Assembly (NCBI GenBank): GCA_017394835.1
Contig: JAFPXD010000062.1
Location: forward strand, 1-64,000
Length of the DNA stretch: 64,000 nt
Direction: 5' to 3'
Source: Clostridia bacterium
Lineage (GTDB): Bacteria; Bacillota; Clostridia; Christensenellales; CAG-138
Both the position numbers and the translations under genes were made by a program. Below are positions 25,984-34,369 of this stretch, piece by piece; the first letter of the stretch is position 1, and each line of letters begins with the position of its first letter. The notes beneath the pieces are model-generated. The model had not been told where the DNA came from. It saw nothing but the letters and a program-made list of their open reading frames with translations, and did not search any database.

Positions 25984-27351
25984 TTATGTGCTTTTCTCTA
26001 TGGCTTCCTCTTCTTCCGGATGGAACGAAGTCATAAACCGCTTCAGCAGGAAGGCGCAGAAATAGGGGAACGAATACACCTTGTTCGCATGGCCGATATT
26101 GCCTTGAGAAAGCTTGATCCCATATAATACATCGGGATATTTTTCCGATGCGATCAGCGTCTGCATCGATTTTGCCTTCCCGCTTTTTGCTTTGACTTCA
26201 ACAGGGATCAGCGAGACTGCGGAACGGATAAAGAAATCCTCTTCCAACGTGGCGTCGGTGCGCTTATAGTAAAACAGCTTATAACCCTGCTTTATGAGAG
26301 CCCCCCCGATCATGTTTTCGCAAAGAGCGCCCTTATATACTCCAAGGTTTTTATTGGCACGAAGATCGTCCTGAGCCTCATCGTCAAGCATGGAAACAAG
26401 CAATCCGGTGTCGGCGAAATAAAGCTTGAACACATCAGGATCAAAATTGCCTCCGAGGGGCAGCTCGGGGAAATCCATGCAGTAGCATATGTTTACCATG
26501 CCTGCGTCCGAAAGCCATTCAGCGCATCCTCGATAGTCACGGAACCTCGCTCCGGGAGCGACCTTCGATATCTGGAACTTTTTATTCTCCCTTGCGAGCT
26601 GCGGAGCGATCCTGTTGAAAACGTTGATTATCCTTGCCTGATCCACGCCCTCAGCGTATTTGCGGATGTCCTCCTTGTAGTCGGCTATAAGCTGCCTTTG
26701 TACGTCCAGCGAGCCCTCAAAGGTGTTTCGTTTGATATACTCGACCACAACAGCCGGCATGCCCCCGAGGATACTGAAATCAAAGAACAAGGAATTGAAC
26801 AACCCCATTTCAAGCTCATTAAACGGGCGAAGCTCACGCATATGCGTCAACAGTTCCTGCACGGTATCGTCGCCGTACCCTTTGGCCCACAGAAATTCCT
26901 CGAAGTCCATCGAGAACATCTCGTAGTCTTTTTTGTATCCTACGCTGTTGCTTTCGATCTTCTTGTAGTTCACTCCGAGCATAGACCCGCTGCATATTAC
27001 ATCGAACCGCTTGTCTGTGTGGAAGAATTTCAGGGACGCGGCTATCTCCGGAAACTCGGTGATCTCGTCAAAAAAGATCAGCGTCTTCCCGGGGATGAAG
27101 CGCTTTGATGGGTCTAATAGGGAGATGTTTTTGATAATGCTCGGCGCATCATATCCGTCGGCTATTATCCCTTTGTACTTTTCGTCCCGAACAAAATTGA
27201 TCTCGATGATGCTCTGATAATTGGCCGCAGCAAAGTGAAGCACCGATTCGGTCTTGCCGACCTGCCTGCTGCCTTTGATGATAAGCGGCTTCCTTTCAGG
27301 ATCCGCCTTCCATTCAGCCAGAAAAGCATCTATCTTTCTTTTCAAGTACAT
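25984..27351 (-). CDS. AAA-type ATPase with DUF4143-like C-terminus
   Basis: 455 residues; ATG at 27351 follows GGAGG. Walker A is GSRQVGKT (27-34) and Walker B is TLIFFDEI. The C-terminal DUF4143-like part ends in a PD-(D/E)XK-like VEVKAK motif. Such ATPases are common, often mobile, and have no agreed biochemical role; nuclease-linked functions have been proposed. It lies between the integrase and the attachment site, so it is cargo at the right end of the element. Confidence 0.82.
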   Translation of the reverse strand: MYLKRKIDAFLAEWKADPERKPLIIKGSRQVGKTESVLHFAAANYQSIIEINFVRDEKYKGIIADGYDAPSIIKNISLLDPSKRFIPGKTLIFFDEITEFPEIAASLKFFHTDKRFDVICSGSMLGVNYKKIESNSVGYKKDYEMFSMDFEEFLWAKGYGDDTVQELLTHMRELRPFNELEMGLFNSLFFDFSILGGMPAVVVEYIKRNTFEGSLDVQRQLIADYKEDIRKYAEGVDQARIINVFNRIAPQLARENKKFQISKVAPGARFRDYRGCAEWLSDAGMVNICYCMDFPELPLGGNFDPDVFKLYFADTGLLVSMLDDEAQDDLRANKNLGVYKGALCENMIGGALIKQGYKLFYYKRTDATLEEDFFIRSAVSLIPVEVKAKSGKAKSMQTLIASEKYPDVLYGIKLSQGNIGHANKVYSFPYFCAFLLKRFMTSFHPEEEEAIEKST

Positions 27352-27612
27352 CAGAAAGCACCTCCAATCGCGCTGCCAATCCTATTATACACATTTTTGA
27401 AGCGAAAATCAACTGTTCTTCCACAAAAACGCAGCGAATATGTGGTGGTATTTCACAAAACAAGGTTCGTGATGCTCGTTCGACTTTTGAAAATCCAAGC
27501 CTCTGCTACTGACGATCATCTGTTGATCCGATACGGAACTGCCTCGGCAGTGGCTTGAACATGGCAATTTTGACTCTATTCGAACCATGGACCTTCCGCT
27601 ATGGAAACAAAA

Positions 27613-27632
27613 TTTACTGCATATTTACTGCA
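27613..27632 (+). repeat. Left pair of TTTACTGCA repeats (integrase arm-site candidates)
   Basis: TTTACTGCA occurs at 27613-27621 and 27624-27632, an 11-bp period, about 140 bases left of the tRNA fragment. Paired direct repeats one helical turn apart are typical of integrase arm-binding sites. Confidence 0.55.
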
Positions 27633-27765
27633 CAAAATTTTAGAACAAACGGATATGAATCTCGGATTTTCTGCTTCGATTAGAAAGGGGCCTTTAAAAA
27701 AGCCTTATAAATCAAGCATTTTTGAAACGAATCTCGTAAACTCATCCCGCATTATGTTCGATTTC

Positions 27766-27816
27766 TCCTGCCTCCTAAGCGGAAGGTCTCGGGTTCGAAT
27801 CCCGACAAGTGTGCCA
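27766..27816 (+). pseudogene. 3' fragment of a tRNA-Arg(CCT) gene: attachment site of the element
   Basis: From the anticodon loop (CTCCTAA, anticodon CCT at 27774-27776) to the CCA end everything fits a tRNA: T-stem TCGGG / CCCGA around loop TTCGAAT (27789-27805), acceptor 3' strand CAAGTGT, discriminator G, CCA (27814-27816). The matching 5' acceptor strand is absent upstream and the anticodon stem is imperfect, so the tRNA is broken within the anticodon arm. This is what an integrated element leaves at its distal end; the intact gene should lie to the left, outside the window. Confidence 0.75.
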
Positions 27817-27817
27817 C

Positions 27818-27860
27818 GAAAAAGCCTTGAAAACATTAAGTTTTCAAGGCTTTTTCTTTT
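27818..27860 (+). terminator. Terminator of the displaced tRNA 3' end
   Basis: Perfect 17-bp stem (GAAAAAGCCTTGAAAAC and its complement, loop ATTAA), ending in a T-rich tail. It starts two bases after CCA and would have been the original tRNA terminator. Confidence 0.9.
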
Positions 27861-27880
27861 GCTGTTTTTGACCAGAAAAC

Positions 27881-27985
27881 GACCGCATTAGAACCAAATC
27901 TCCACTCTTTCACAACTCAAATCAACTCAAAAATGCTCTCTTAGGCGACCGCATTAGAACACCTTTTGACGATTCTAATGCGGTC
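27881..27985 (+). repeat. GACCGCATTAGAA repeats right of the attachment site
   Basis: GACCGCATTAGAAC occurs directly at 27881-27894 and 27947-27960, and its complement TTCTAATGCGGTC at 27973-27985, the last two forming a perfect 13-bp hairpin. Confidence 0.7.
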
Positions 27986-27998
27986 AGGCAAAGGCCAC

Positions 27999-28018
27999 TT
28001 TACTACAATTTTACTACA
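27999..28018 (+). repeat. Right pair of TTTACTACA repeats
   Basis: TTTACTACA at 27999-28007 and 28010-28018, again with an 11-bp period, mirroring the TTTACTGCA pair on the other side of the tRNA fragment. No gene is supported between 27352 and about 28150. Confidence 0.55.
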
Positions 28019-28150
28019 ATCGCTTCATTTTGACCGTATTTGAAACCAGTATTATACGTTTTGGCTTTTCGGTCTGATTTTTTAGCTTCAAATCATCGAT
28101 TTGGGGCTTTTTTGTCGTTCGAGAGCATTTCTTATGATAGTCCCTCCGGG

Positions 28151-28369
28151 GATTCAAAAAAAAACGATACTCCGTCGAGAAGAAGCTCAAAAGAATGCAG
28201 GGACAGCTCGCCCCGCAGGGACGACCCCAAGGGCAGTAAGCCTTCTGTTGAAAAGAAGCTCGAAGAAAACAAGCGCAAGCTTGAACGCGAGAGCAAGAAG
28301 CAGAAGGACCGTACCCGCGATAAGAGCCGTTCTAAGCAGAAGTCCAAGCCCAAGACAAAGGAACGCTGA
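28151..28369 (+). pseudogene. Lys/Arg-rich C-terminal remnant, PcfB (DUF3801)-like tail
   Basis: The last 55-70 codons (from about SPRRDDPKGSK) encode a highly basic helical tail (VEKKLEENKRKLERE) ending at 28369. It resembles tails of PcfB-type proteins that precede the coupling protein in Firmicutes conjugative elements. No ribosome site or plausible N-terminus is present; a nine-A run just upstream may be a frameshift. TGATG overlap with the next gene indicates coupling in the ancestral operon. The start coordinate is approximate. Confidence 0.4.
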
Positions 28370-28569
28370 TGGACAAACCGACCGCCAAATCCCGGGAGTG
28401 GGTATTCTTCCGTGATGAAAGCGGAAGGATCGCCTTCAACCCGAAGTGCAGCGAATGCGCCAAAGATTGCAAACAGAGTTTCAGGGCAACGCTCGTGCGC
28501 TGCCCTGTGTTTGTAAAGAGCAAGGGTAAGGACGGCAGTTTTGATAATCCCTGTGACGAGAGACGTTGA
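28369..28569 (+). CDS. Small Cys-rich protein of conjugative elements
   Basis: 66 residues, complete. The pattern KCSECAKDCKQSFRATLVRCP recalls a short Cys-rich protein commonly found beside conjugation genes in Firmicutes elements; it may bind a metal. Start ATG overlaps the upstream stop. The expected next gene, the VirD4 coupling protein, appears only at 37.1 kb, so cargo has been inserted directly after this gene. Confidence 0.6.
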   Translation: MDKPTAKSREWVFFRDESGRIAFNPKCSECAKDCKQSFRATLVRCPVFVKSKGKDGSFDNPCDERR

Positions 28570-28594
28570 TTATCGCTTCATGTTGTGGTAGACT
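28566..28594 (+). promoter_or_regulatory. Recurrent promoter module, copy A
   Basis: -35 TTGATT (28566-28571), 17-base spacer, -10 TAGACT (28589-28594), followed by CTCGACAAATCG. It overlaps the stop of the Cys-rich gene and drives the methyltransferase. Related copies lie at 34790 and 58679. Confidence 0.6.
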
Positions 28595-28631
28595 TATCTC
28601 GACAAATCGAAGTTTGTGGAGGAGTACAGCC

Positions 28632-29417
28632 ATGGATATAACACAGACCTTTTATGATAATATGGCAGCTCAGTATGACAAACTGTTCCTTGATTGGCAA
28701 TCGACAACACATGAGCAAGCTTTGATCCTGAGCAAACTCTTTTCAGACAGCGGTTTCGACAAAACAGCGAGGATCCTTGATTGCGCTTGCGGGATAGGAA
28801 CACAGGCAATCGGTTTGGCTGCCATTGGTTATACTGTGACCGCATCGGATATCAGTGACGGAGAGCTAACAGAGGCTGCCGCCCGTGCCGAAAAAAACGG
28901 TGTGAATATACGTTTCATGCATGCTGATTTCTGTGCATTATCCGATACCTTTTCAGAAAAGTTTGACATAGTGATCGCAATGGACAACGCTCTGCCGCAT
29001 ATGCTTACACCCGATGCTTTGGAATTCGCTGTCAGAAGCATAATCGGTCAAATAAGATCCGGCGGTATCTTTGCGGCCAGCATCCGGGATTATGATAGTC
29101 TTTTGGCCACGAAGCCGCCGTACTCTCCGCCCTATATTCATAAGACCGATAAGGGACAGCGCGTTTCATTCCAAACGTGGGTGTGGAACGGAGACAACTA
29201 TCGGCTGACGCAGTACATCATCGATGATGAAGCTGAGCTTGGGATCAGCAAATTTGAATGCGAATACAGGGCAACGCGCAGGGACGAGCTTACGCAGAAA
29301 CTTCTTGATAACGGCTGCTGTGAAGTGGTTTGGAAATTCCCTGAGGAAACAGGCTTTTATCAGCCGATTCTCGTAGCGAGAAAACGAAAAATTCAAGTTT
29401 GTGAGGGAAACGGATGA
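28632..29417 (+). CDS. Class I SAM-dependent methyltransferase
   Basis: 261 residues from ATG at 28632 behind GGAGG. SAM-binding motif I is ILDCACGIGTQAIGLA, motif II TASDIS, and the acidic loop after FDIVIAMDNALPH follows. Glycine/sarcosine-type or small-molecule methyltransferases share this layout; the substrate cannot be told. First gene of the inserted cargo, with an ATGA overlap to the next gene. Confidence 0.8.
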   Translation: MDITQTFYDNMAAQYDKLFLDWQSTTHEQALILSKLFSDSGFDKTARILDCACGIGTQAIGLAAIGYTVTASDISDGELTEAAARAEKNGVNIRFMHADFCALSDTFSEKFDIVIAMDNALPHMLTPDALEFAVRSIIGQIRSGGIFAASIRDYDSLLATKPPYSPPYIHKTDKGQRVSFQTWVWNGDNYRLTQYIIDDEAELGISKFECEYRATRRDELTQKLLDNGCCEVVWKFPEETGFYQPILVARKRKIQVCEGNG

Positions 29418-29902
29418 TAACTCTGCGCAAAATGACAGAAGATGAGTTTCGTGCTTTCAAAAAGTTCAGTGTCGTCGATTACGCGTCGGATCTGATGAAA
29501 GGACGAGACATGAACCCGGAGCAGGCGCTGATGGAAGCGGAAGAGGAATTCGACGCGGATCTACCCGACGGGCTTGATACAGAATACAGCTTCATGATGA
29601 ACATCGAAGACGAGAACGAGAATAGAGTTGGATGGATCTATTTCAAATACTATGCTCGTGAAGACGACGATCAATGTTATGTGTTCCTCGAAGATCTGCT
29701 GATATTCGAATCGGAAAGAAGAAAAGGTTTTGCGTCTGCGGCAATCCATGAGATGAATATACTGGCGAAACAGGACGGCTGTTCATCAAGTGTACTCTTT
29801 GTGTGGGATCATAATCCGGAAGGGATGAGCTTGTATGAAAAATGCGGGTATGCGCCTTATTACCGTGCGGAAGGCGGAACATACATGGTGAAGGAATTGT
29901 GA
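29414..29902 (+). CDS. GNAT family N-acetyltransferase
   Basis: 162 residues. The acetyl-CoA loop is SERRKGFASAAIHEM and the terminal part WDHNPEGMSLYEKCGYAPYY is typical of GNAT folds. Co-translated with the methyltransferase (ATGA). Substrate unknown. Confidence 0.8.
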   Translation: MITLRKMTEDEFRAFKKFSVVDYASDLMKGRDMNPEQALMEAEEEFDADLPDGLDTEYSFMMNIEDENENRVGWIYFKYYAREDDDQCYVFLEDLLIFESERRKGFASAAIHEMNILAKQDGCSSSVLFVWDHNPEGMSLYEKCGYAPYYRAEGGTYMVKEL

Positions 29903-29982
29903 TCCGACACAAAGAGATCATCAAATCCCCGTTTGTCGGGATGGACGGAGAAACAAACATTTCTGGGTTTATGGAGGTTAAA

Positions 29983-30489
29983 ATGGAACTGCATTTAGAA
30001 AAAATAACTTACCTCAACTGGCATGATGTTGAAGACCTGTGCGTGAACGAGGAGCAAAGAGATTATGTCGCGGACAACGTCTCGAGCCTTGCCCTTGCGG
30101 GCGTTATTCGCGAGGCGGGGTTCCACGTTTTCTCGTTCGGCGTATACTTGGGGGAAGAGCCGATCGGTTTTGCGATGATCGGCTACGATATCCCATTGGA
30201 TACGGATGACGACGTCAACGAAAAATACTGGTTCACAAGAAGCAGCTATTTCATCTGGCGTTTTATGATCGACAAGCGCTGGCAGGGCAAAGGCTACGGA
30301 AAGGAAGCGCTGAGGCTGCTTATCGATTTCATTCGTTCTGCACCGTGCAGAGAGGCAAAATACGCCTGGCTTTGCTATAATACGGCTAACACGGTCGCAA
30401 GGAACATGTATGCTTCGGCCGGATTCGAAGAAGTCCCCGAGGTATATGACGAAGAAGACGACGAAATGCCTGCCGTGCTAAAGCTGTAG
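29983..30489 (+). CDS. GNAT family N-acetyltransferase (polyamine-type)
   Basis: 168 residues from ATG at 29983, with GGAGG seven bases upstream. Acetyl-CoA loop WQGKGYGKEALRLLIDFI, and YNTANTVARNMYASAGFEEV near the end. The layout resembles the spermidine acetyltransferase/BltD branch, but the assignment is tentative. Confidence 0.75.
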   Translation: MELHLEKITYLNWHDVEDLCVNEEQRDYVADNVSSLALAGVIREAGFHVFSFGVYLGEEPIGFAMIGYDIPLDTDDDVNEKYWFTRSSYFIWRFMIDKRWQGKGYGKEALRLLIDFIRSAPCREAKYAWLCYNTANTVARNMYASAGFEEVPEVYDEEDDEMPAVLKL

Positions 30490-30597
30490 GAGTATCAGAT
30501 AAATTCCCGTTTGCGGACGAAAGAATAGAAGACAAAATGATCGGCATTGGAGAGAAAACATATTTTTAAGAACGGAATGAAACAATAATGCAAGACC

Positions 30598-30644
30598 TTG
30601 ACAAGTGACCTTTCGTTCACTATAATTGGTGAACGAGAGGTCAC
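30598..30644 (+). promoter_or_regulatory. tetR promoter with 40-bp palindromic operator
   Basis: -35 TTGACA (30598-30603), 17-base spacer, -10 TATAAT (30621-30626). The promoter is embedded in an interrupted palindrome from 30605 to 30644: GTGACCT..CGTTCAC, 8-base centre over the -10, GTGAACG..AGGTCAC. This is an evident TetR-type autoregulatory operator. Confidence 0.9.
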
Positions 30645-30666
30645 TCTGTTATTTGCGGAGGTTATT

Positions 30667-31269
30667 ATGGCGAACGACACAAAAGAGAGAATACTGGAAG
30701 CTGCGCTTTTGATGTTTTCACAAAACGGCTATGCGGGGACAAACATTCGGGAACTCAGCGCGTCTCTCGGGCTTGTGAAGTCCGGGGTCTATAAGCATTT
30801 TGAGAGCAAGGAAGCGATCTGGAATGCGCTGCTGGATCAGATGATCGCCTATTACGCAGAGCATTTCGGTTCACCTGAGCACTTGCCGCCTGTACCGGAT
30901 TCGCCGGAAGGGCTTGTCACGTTGACGATGCAGATGGTGAACTTCACCGTGCATGATGAGAAGATCGTCATGACGCGCAAGGTGCTGACGCTTGAGCAGT
31001 TCCGCGACGACCGCGCCAGAGATCTTGCCACAAAGCATTTTCTCACCGGTCTTACGGAGATGTTCACGCACATCTTTTCAGGCATGATGGACAAGGGATC
31101 GCTCCGCCGTGACGATCCCGCCATGCTGGCCTTTGCCTATACTGCGCCGATCTCCGCTCTGATCCATTTATGCGACCGTGAGCCGGAGAAGACGGATGAG
31201 GCCATGGCACAGGTCGAAGCGTTCAGCCGATACTATATCAAGACATACGGGGTGACAGACAATGCATAA
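30667..31269 (+). CDS. TetR family transcriptional regulator
   Basis: 200 residues from ATG at 30667 (GCGGAGG); earlier in-frame starts fall inside the promoter. HTH at about 25-47 (TNIRELSASLGLVKSGVYKHFESKE). The ligand-binding half is all-helical. It probably represses itself and the overlapping cysteine hydrolase and nucleotidyltransferase-GNAT genes through the palindrome at 30605-30644. Confidence 0.9.
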   Translation: MANDTKERILEAALLMFSQNGYAGTNIRELSASLGLVKSGVYKHFESKEAIWNALLDQMIAYYAEHFGSPEHLPPVPDSPEGLVTLTMQMVNFTVHDEKIVMTRKVLTLEQFRDDRARDLATKHFLTGLTEMFTHIFSGMMDKGSLRRDDPAMLAFAYTAPISALIHLCDREPEKTDEAMAQVEAFSRYYIKTYGVTDNA

Positions 31270-31759
31270 AAAGGCGCTTGTCGTGATCGACATTCAAAAC
31301 GACATCACAAAACACTATCGGGATATCATTGACAAGCTCAACGCCGCCATTGACTGGGCAGCGGAACGGGAGATGGACGTCGTTTACATCAAGCACAACA
31401 ACCTCTCCCCCGGCACCCGGACCTTCAAGCCTGACTCAAAAGGCGCGGAGCTTGTGCCGGAATTGAAGATCGTGTCGAATAAGGTCTTTGTCAAGACAAA
31501 GGCCAACGCGCTGACGAGCGAGGAGTTTTCCGCGTATATCCGGGAAAACGGGATCGATGAGTTTTTCATCTCCGGAGCGGACGCCACCGGCTGCGTGAAA
31601 TCCACCTGCTTTAATATGACGAAAGCCGGGTACGCCGTCCACGTCATCTCCGATTGCGTTACCAGTTACGATCCGAAGAAGCTGCCGGAAATGCTCAGCT
31701 ATTATGCGGACAAAGGCTGTGAGGTCAGAACATTGGAGGAGTATCGAAACGATGTTTGA
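31262..31759 (+). CDS. Isochorismatase-like cysteine hydrolase
   Basis: 165 residues. The catalytic triad of the family is visible: D10 (VVIDIQND), K78 (KVFVKTKAN) and C111 (GADATGCVKSTC). These enzymes hydrolyse isochorismate, nicotinamide or small amides. Overlaps tetR by 8 bases, so it is co-regulated. Confidence 0.85.
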   Translation: MHKKALVVIDIQNDITKHYRDIIDKLNAAIDWAAEREMDVVYIKHNNLSPGTRTFKPDSKGAELVPELKIVSNKVFVKTKANALTSEEFSAYIRENGIDEFFISGADATGCVKSTCFNMTKAGYAVHVISDCVTSYDPKKLPEMLSYYADKGCEVRTLEEYRNDV

Positions 31760-32909
31760 TTTGGATCGTTATTTGAATGCTTTGATCCTGTCCTGCCGGA
31801 CAGCCTTCGGTGATCGGCTGCTGTATGTGGGGCTGCAGGGCAGCCAGCTGCGCGGAGAAGCTCACGAAGGCAGCGATATTGATGTGATGGTGATCCTGGA
31901 TCGGTTTTCTGTTCAGGACATGGATCGGTATCGGGAGATCCTGAATAGGATCGGTTTCTATGAGAGCTCCTGCGGGTTTATCTGCGGCAGAGACGAGCTG
32001 CTTCGCTGGAATCCGCTGGAGGTCTGCCAGCTGCGTCATACGACAAAAGACCTTTTTGGCGATTTGACGGATTATCTTCCGCTCGCGGCACGGGAGGACG
32101 AAGTCAACTATGTCAAGCTCAGTTTGGGGAATCTGTACCATGAGCTCTGCCATCGCTATATCCATGCAGACAGAGATAAAAACATCGCGAAGTTCCGCGG
32201 CGCCTGCAAAGGAGTGTTTTTCCTGATGCAGAATCTGCACTATCTTGAGACCGGCCATTTTATCCTCACAAAAAAGGAACTCAAGGCGGCTGTTTCGGCG
32301 GAAGACCGGCGGGTGCTGGAGCTTACCGAGCTGCCGGACGGATTTGATTTCGATCAGGCGTTTTCCGTCCTGTTTGCCTGGTGCCAATCGGCTTTTCTGC
32401 GTGTGGAACAACTCGCGAAAAAAGGATCCGCTTTCCCCCGATGGAATACAAGTGAGGCTTTACAGTTTTTAAAAGCGGATACATCGGATGCCTTGACATT
32501 GAACGGAATTTCAAGGCGTGCATTTGACAGCGATGTTCTCTTAGGCGGGCCGTCGGCAGGAGGTCCGCCCGGGTATGCGTCGGTTTCATTTCATACGGAG
32601 ATGGCAAGACAAGGGCATCTCTTCAAATTGACAGATGAAGGCCTGATCGTCGGCGGAGCGATTCTGTTTTTGCAGGGAGACGCGCTGAACGTCGGCAGGA
32701 TCTTTGTTGCGCCGGAGCATTTCCGTAAGGGTTACGGAGCTTTTATGATGCGGGAAATAGAATCAATGTTTCCCGAAGTAAAAGAGTTTACCCTGGACAC
32801 ACCCGACTGGAATAGCAGAACAAATTCATTTTATACAAAGCTGGGATATACGGAAATAAAACGGGACAGTAGTTTGGTATATTATTCAAAGAGAAAAGCG
32901 GATGGATAG
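31752..32909 (+). CDS. Nucleotidyltransferase - GNAT acetyltransferase fusion
   Basis: 385 residues from ATG at 31752 behind TTGGAGG. The N-terminus is a pol-beta-type nucleotidyltransferase (G30-S31, then S41-D42-I43-D44 in GSDIDVMV), followed by a helical region to about 235. Residues about 250-385 are a complete GNAT domain (ISRRAFDSDV, GGPPGYASV, RIFVAPEHFRKGYGAFMM, NSFYTKLGY). The two are usually separate genes. Both activities modify small molecules including aminoglycosides, so a resistance-type role is possible but unproved. Confidence 0.8.
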   Translation: MFDLDRYLNALILSCRTAFGDRLLYVGLQGSQLRGEAHEGSDIDVMVILDRFSVQDMDRYREILNRIGFYESSCGFICGRDELLRWNPLEVCQLRHTTKDLFGDLTDYLPLAAREDEVNYVKLSLGNLYHELCHRYIHADRDKNIAKFRGACKGVFFLMQNLHYLETGHFILTKKELKAAVSAEDRRVLELTELPDGFDFDQAFSVLFAWCQSAFLRVEQLAKKGSAFPRWNTSEALQFLKADTSDALTLNGISRRAFDSDVLLGGPSAGGPPGYASVSFHTEMARQGHLFKLTDEGLIVGGAILFLQGDALNVGRIFVAPEHFRKGYGAFMMREIESMFPEVKEFTLDTPDWNSRTNSFYTKLGYTEIKRDSSLVYYSKRKADG

Positions 32910-32924
32910 TGAGGTCATGAAATA

Positions 32925-33005
32925 ATGCGTATCTATGTTGATTTTGACGATTGCCTGTGCGAAACGGCAATAAGAATTCAAGTTTATCGAGCTCGTTCAT
33001 TATAG
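32925..33005 (+). pseudogene. 5' fragment of a HAD-type hydrolase gene
   Basis: ATG at 32925 opens MRIYVDFDDCLCETA, the nucleophile motif (DFDD) of HAD-superfamily phosphatases, then runs into unrelated codons and stops after 26 residues. The rest of the gene is missing: a deletion scar between two cargo genes. Confidence 0.6.
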
Positions 33006-33036
33006 AATTAAAACGATCTGCTGAGGAGACCAGACA

Positions 33037-34032
33037 ATGAAGATAAAGTTCAATACAGAAACATTGCAGCCAATGTCGCAGTGGTTGATAAATAGAAAAA
33101 GCCATGGATACGGCGATGAAAAGGAACTGAGGGCTATTTTAAGCCTTCCGGATTATAAAGTGGAATTTGACAGATATTCCGATCCGTCCCTTCCCGTCTG
33201 CGGTATCAGTTTTGAAGAAGCGGTGGACTTCTTTATGAATTTTGATAAAAAGGACTTTGAAAACCCCCGGCTGCATTATAAAAAAGATTCTTTTACGGCA
33301 TTTTATAACGAAATCGAGCAGCGGATGAAAATGATAGGCAGATTTACCGCACTCGACGCAGAAGATCTCAAGCTAATGGAAACGCTTCTGCAAAACGGTC
33401 TGCCCGATCGTATGACCGACGAGGTGCAGGAGTTAAACATAATCCTGATAATATCGATCGGCAATTCAATGGGATGGCCGTACGGTCATTTCATCGATTA
33501 CGACGCGGCTAATCTCGATCTGTTTGAAAGCAAGGACGATTTTCTGCATCTTACCGCGCACGAAATACACCATTTGCTTGCGGGGCAAATCCTGTTTCCC
33601 GACGGTATTACGCCTCAGGATCTGTTTTTACAGAATTTCGCATACGAAGGTCTTGCCGTACATTACTGCAACAATCTGGCCACAGTAAACAAAACGGCAA
33701 AATACGCGGGACCTGCTTATATGATGGATAAAGACGACATGGCTTTTTATGGATCCCACTTTGATGAAATATTCAACATGATCCGGGAAGATCATAAAGC
33801 CTGCGCTGCAAAAACTTTTGACGAGGTAAAAGACATCGTATCAAAATACGAGCAGTTTGAGTTTATGGGAAAAGGTATAAGGCAGTATCCAACCTATTAT
33901 TTCGGCTGTTATATGTGGGGCTTAGTCGACCTGTACTATGGAAAAGAAGAATTATACAGATCCTTGAGCAGTCCGGGGAGGTTCGTGGAACTATATAACG
34001 CTATAGCGGACAAGAAATATTCGTTTTATTAG
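33037..34032 (+). CDS. Putative zinc metallopeptidase (HEXXH)
   Basis: 331 residues, no signal peptide. HEIHH at 175-179 is a zincin motif, and AYEGLAVHY about 40 residues later offers the third ligand Glu, as in DUF2268/DUF5700-like families. Visibly AT-richer than its neighbours, pointing to a separate origin. Substrate unknown. Confidence 0.65.
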   Translation: MKIKFNTETLQPMSQWLINRKSHGYGDEKELRAILSLPDYKVEFDRYSDPSLPVCGISFEEAVDFFMNFDKKDFENPRLHYKKDSFTAFYNEIEQRMKMIGRFTALDAEDLKLMETLLQNGLPDRMTDEVQELNIILIISIGNSMGWPYGHFIDYDAANLDLFESKDDFLHLTAHEIHHLLAGQILFPDGITPQDLFLQNFAYEGLAVHYCNNLATVNKTAKYAGPAYMMDKDDMAFYGSHFDEIFNMIREDHKACAAKTFDEVKDIVSKYEQFEFMGKGIRQYPTYYFGCYMWGLVDLYYGKEELYRSLSSPGRFVELYNAIADKKYSFY

Positions 34033-34072
34033 TTTAGCAAATAGTAAAGAAAAGGATTTCAACAGTAACCCA

Positions 34073-34222
34073 ATGAAACATAAATCCCATCTTCGATCAT
34101 TCGGCGCAGAGTATATAGAGCTTGTTCCCGCTAAACCGGCTGTACGGTTTTATATCCGCATTGGGTTTGAATTCTCCCGTACGTCTTCAGACGGAGAACG
34201 AGTTTTTCGCAAGGCGTTGTAA
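34073..34222 (+). pseudogene. C-terminal fragment of a GNAT acetyltransferase
   Basis: 49 codons (GAEYIELVPAKPAVRFYIRIGFEF) match the last strand-helix part of a GNAT protein (PAVRFYxxxGF). The acetyl-CoA-binding loop is missing. Confidence 0.55.
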
Positions 34223-34241
34223 TGAACATGCAATCATTCCA

Positions 34242-34271
34242 TTGACAGTTTTTATCCGCACAGTATATAAT
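34242..34271 (+). promoter_or_regulatory. Promoter of the pyrophosphatase-like gene
   Basis: -35 TTGACA (34242-34247), 18-base spacer, -10 TATAAT (34266-34271). Confidence 0.75.
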
Positions 34272-34369
34272 GCTTTGTGATAAGAGCCGAAGGCGCGCAG
34301 GGCGGATACGAGACCCGCGTGCGCGAAAAAGAAGGACGATACCAAACAGCCGGAAGGAGAGGCGACAAC

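Noticed and set aside
27601..27891. 96-codon frame over the attachment site
   Set aside because: It overlaps the tRNA fragment and its terminator; the product has no coding character.
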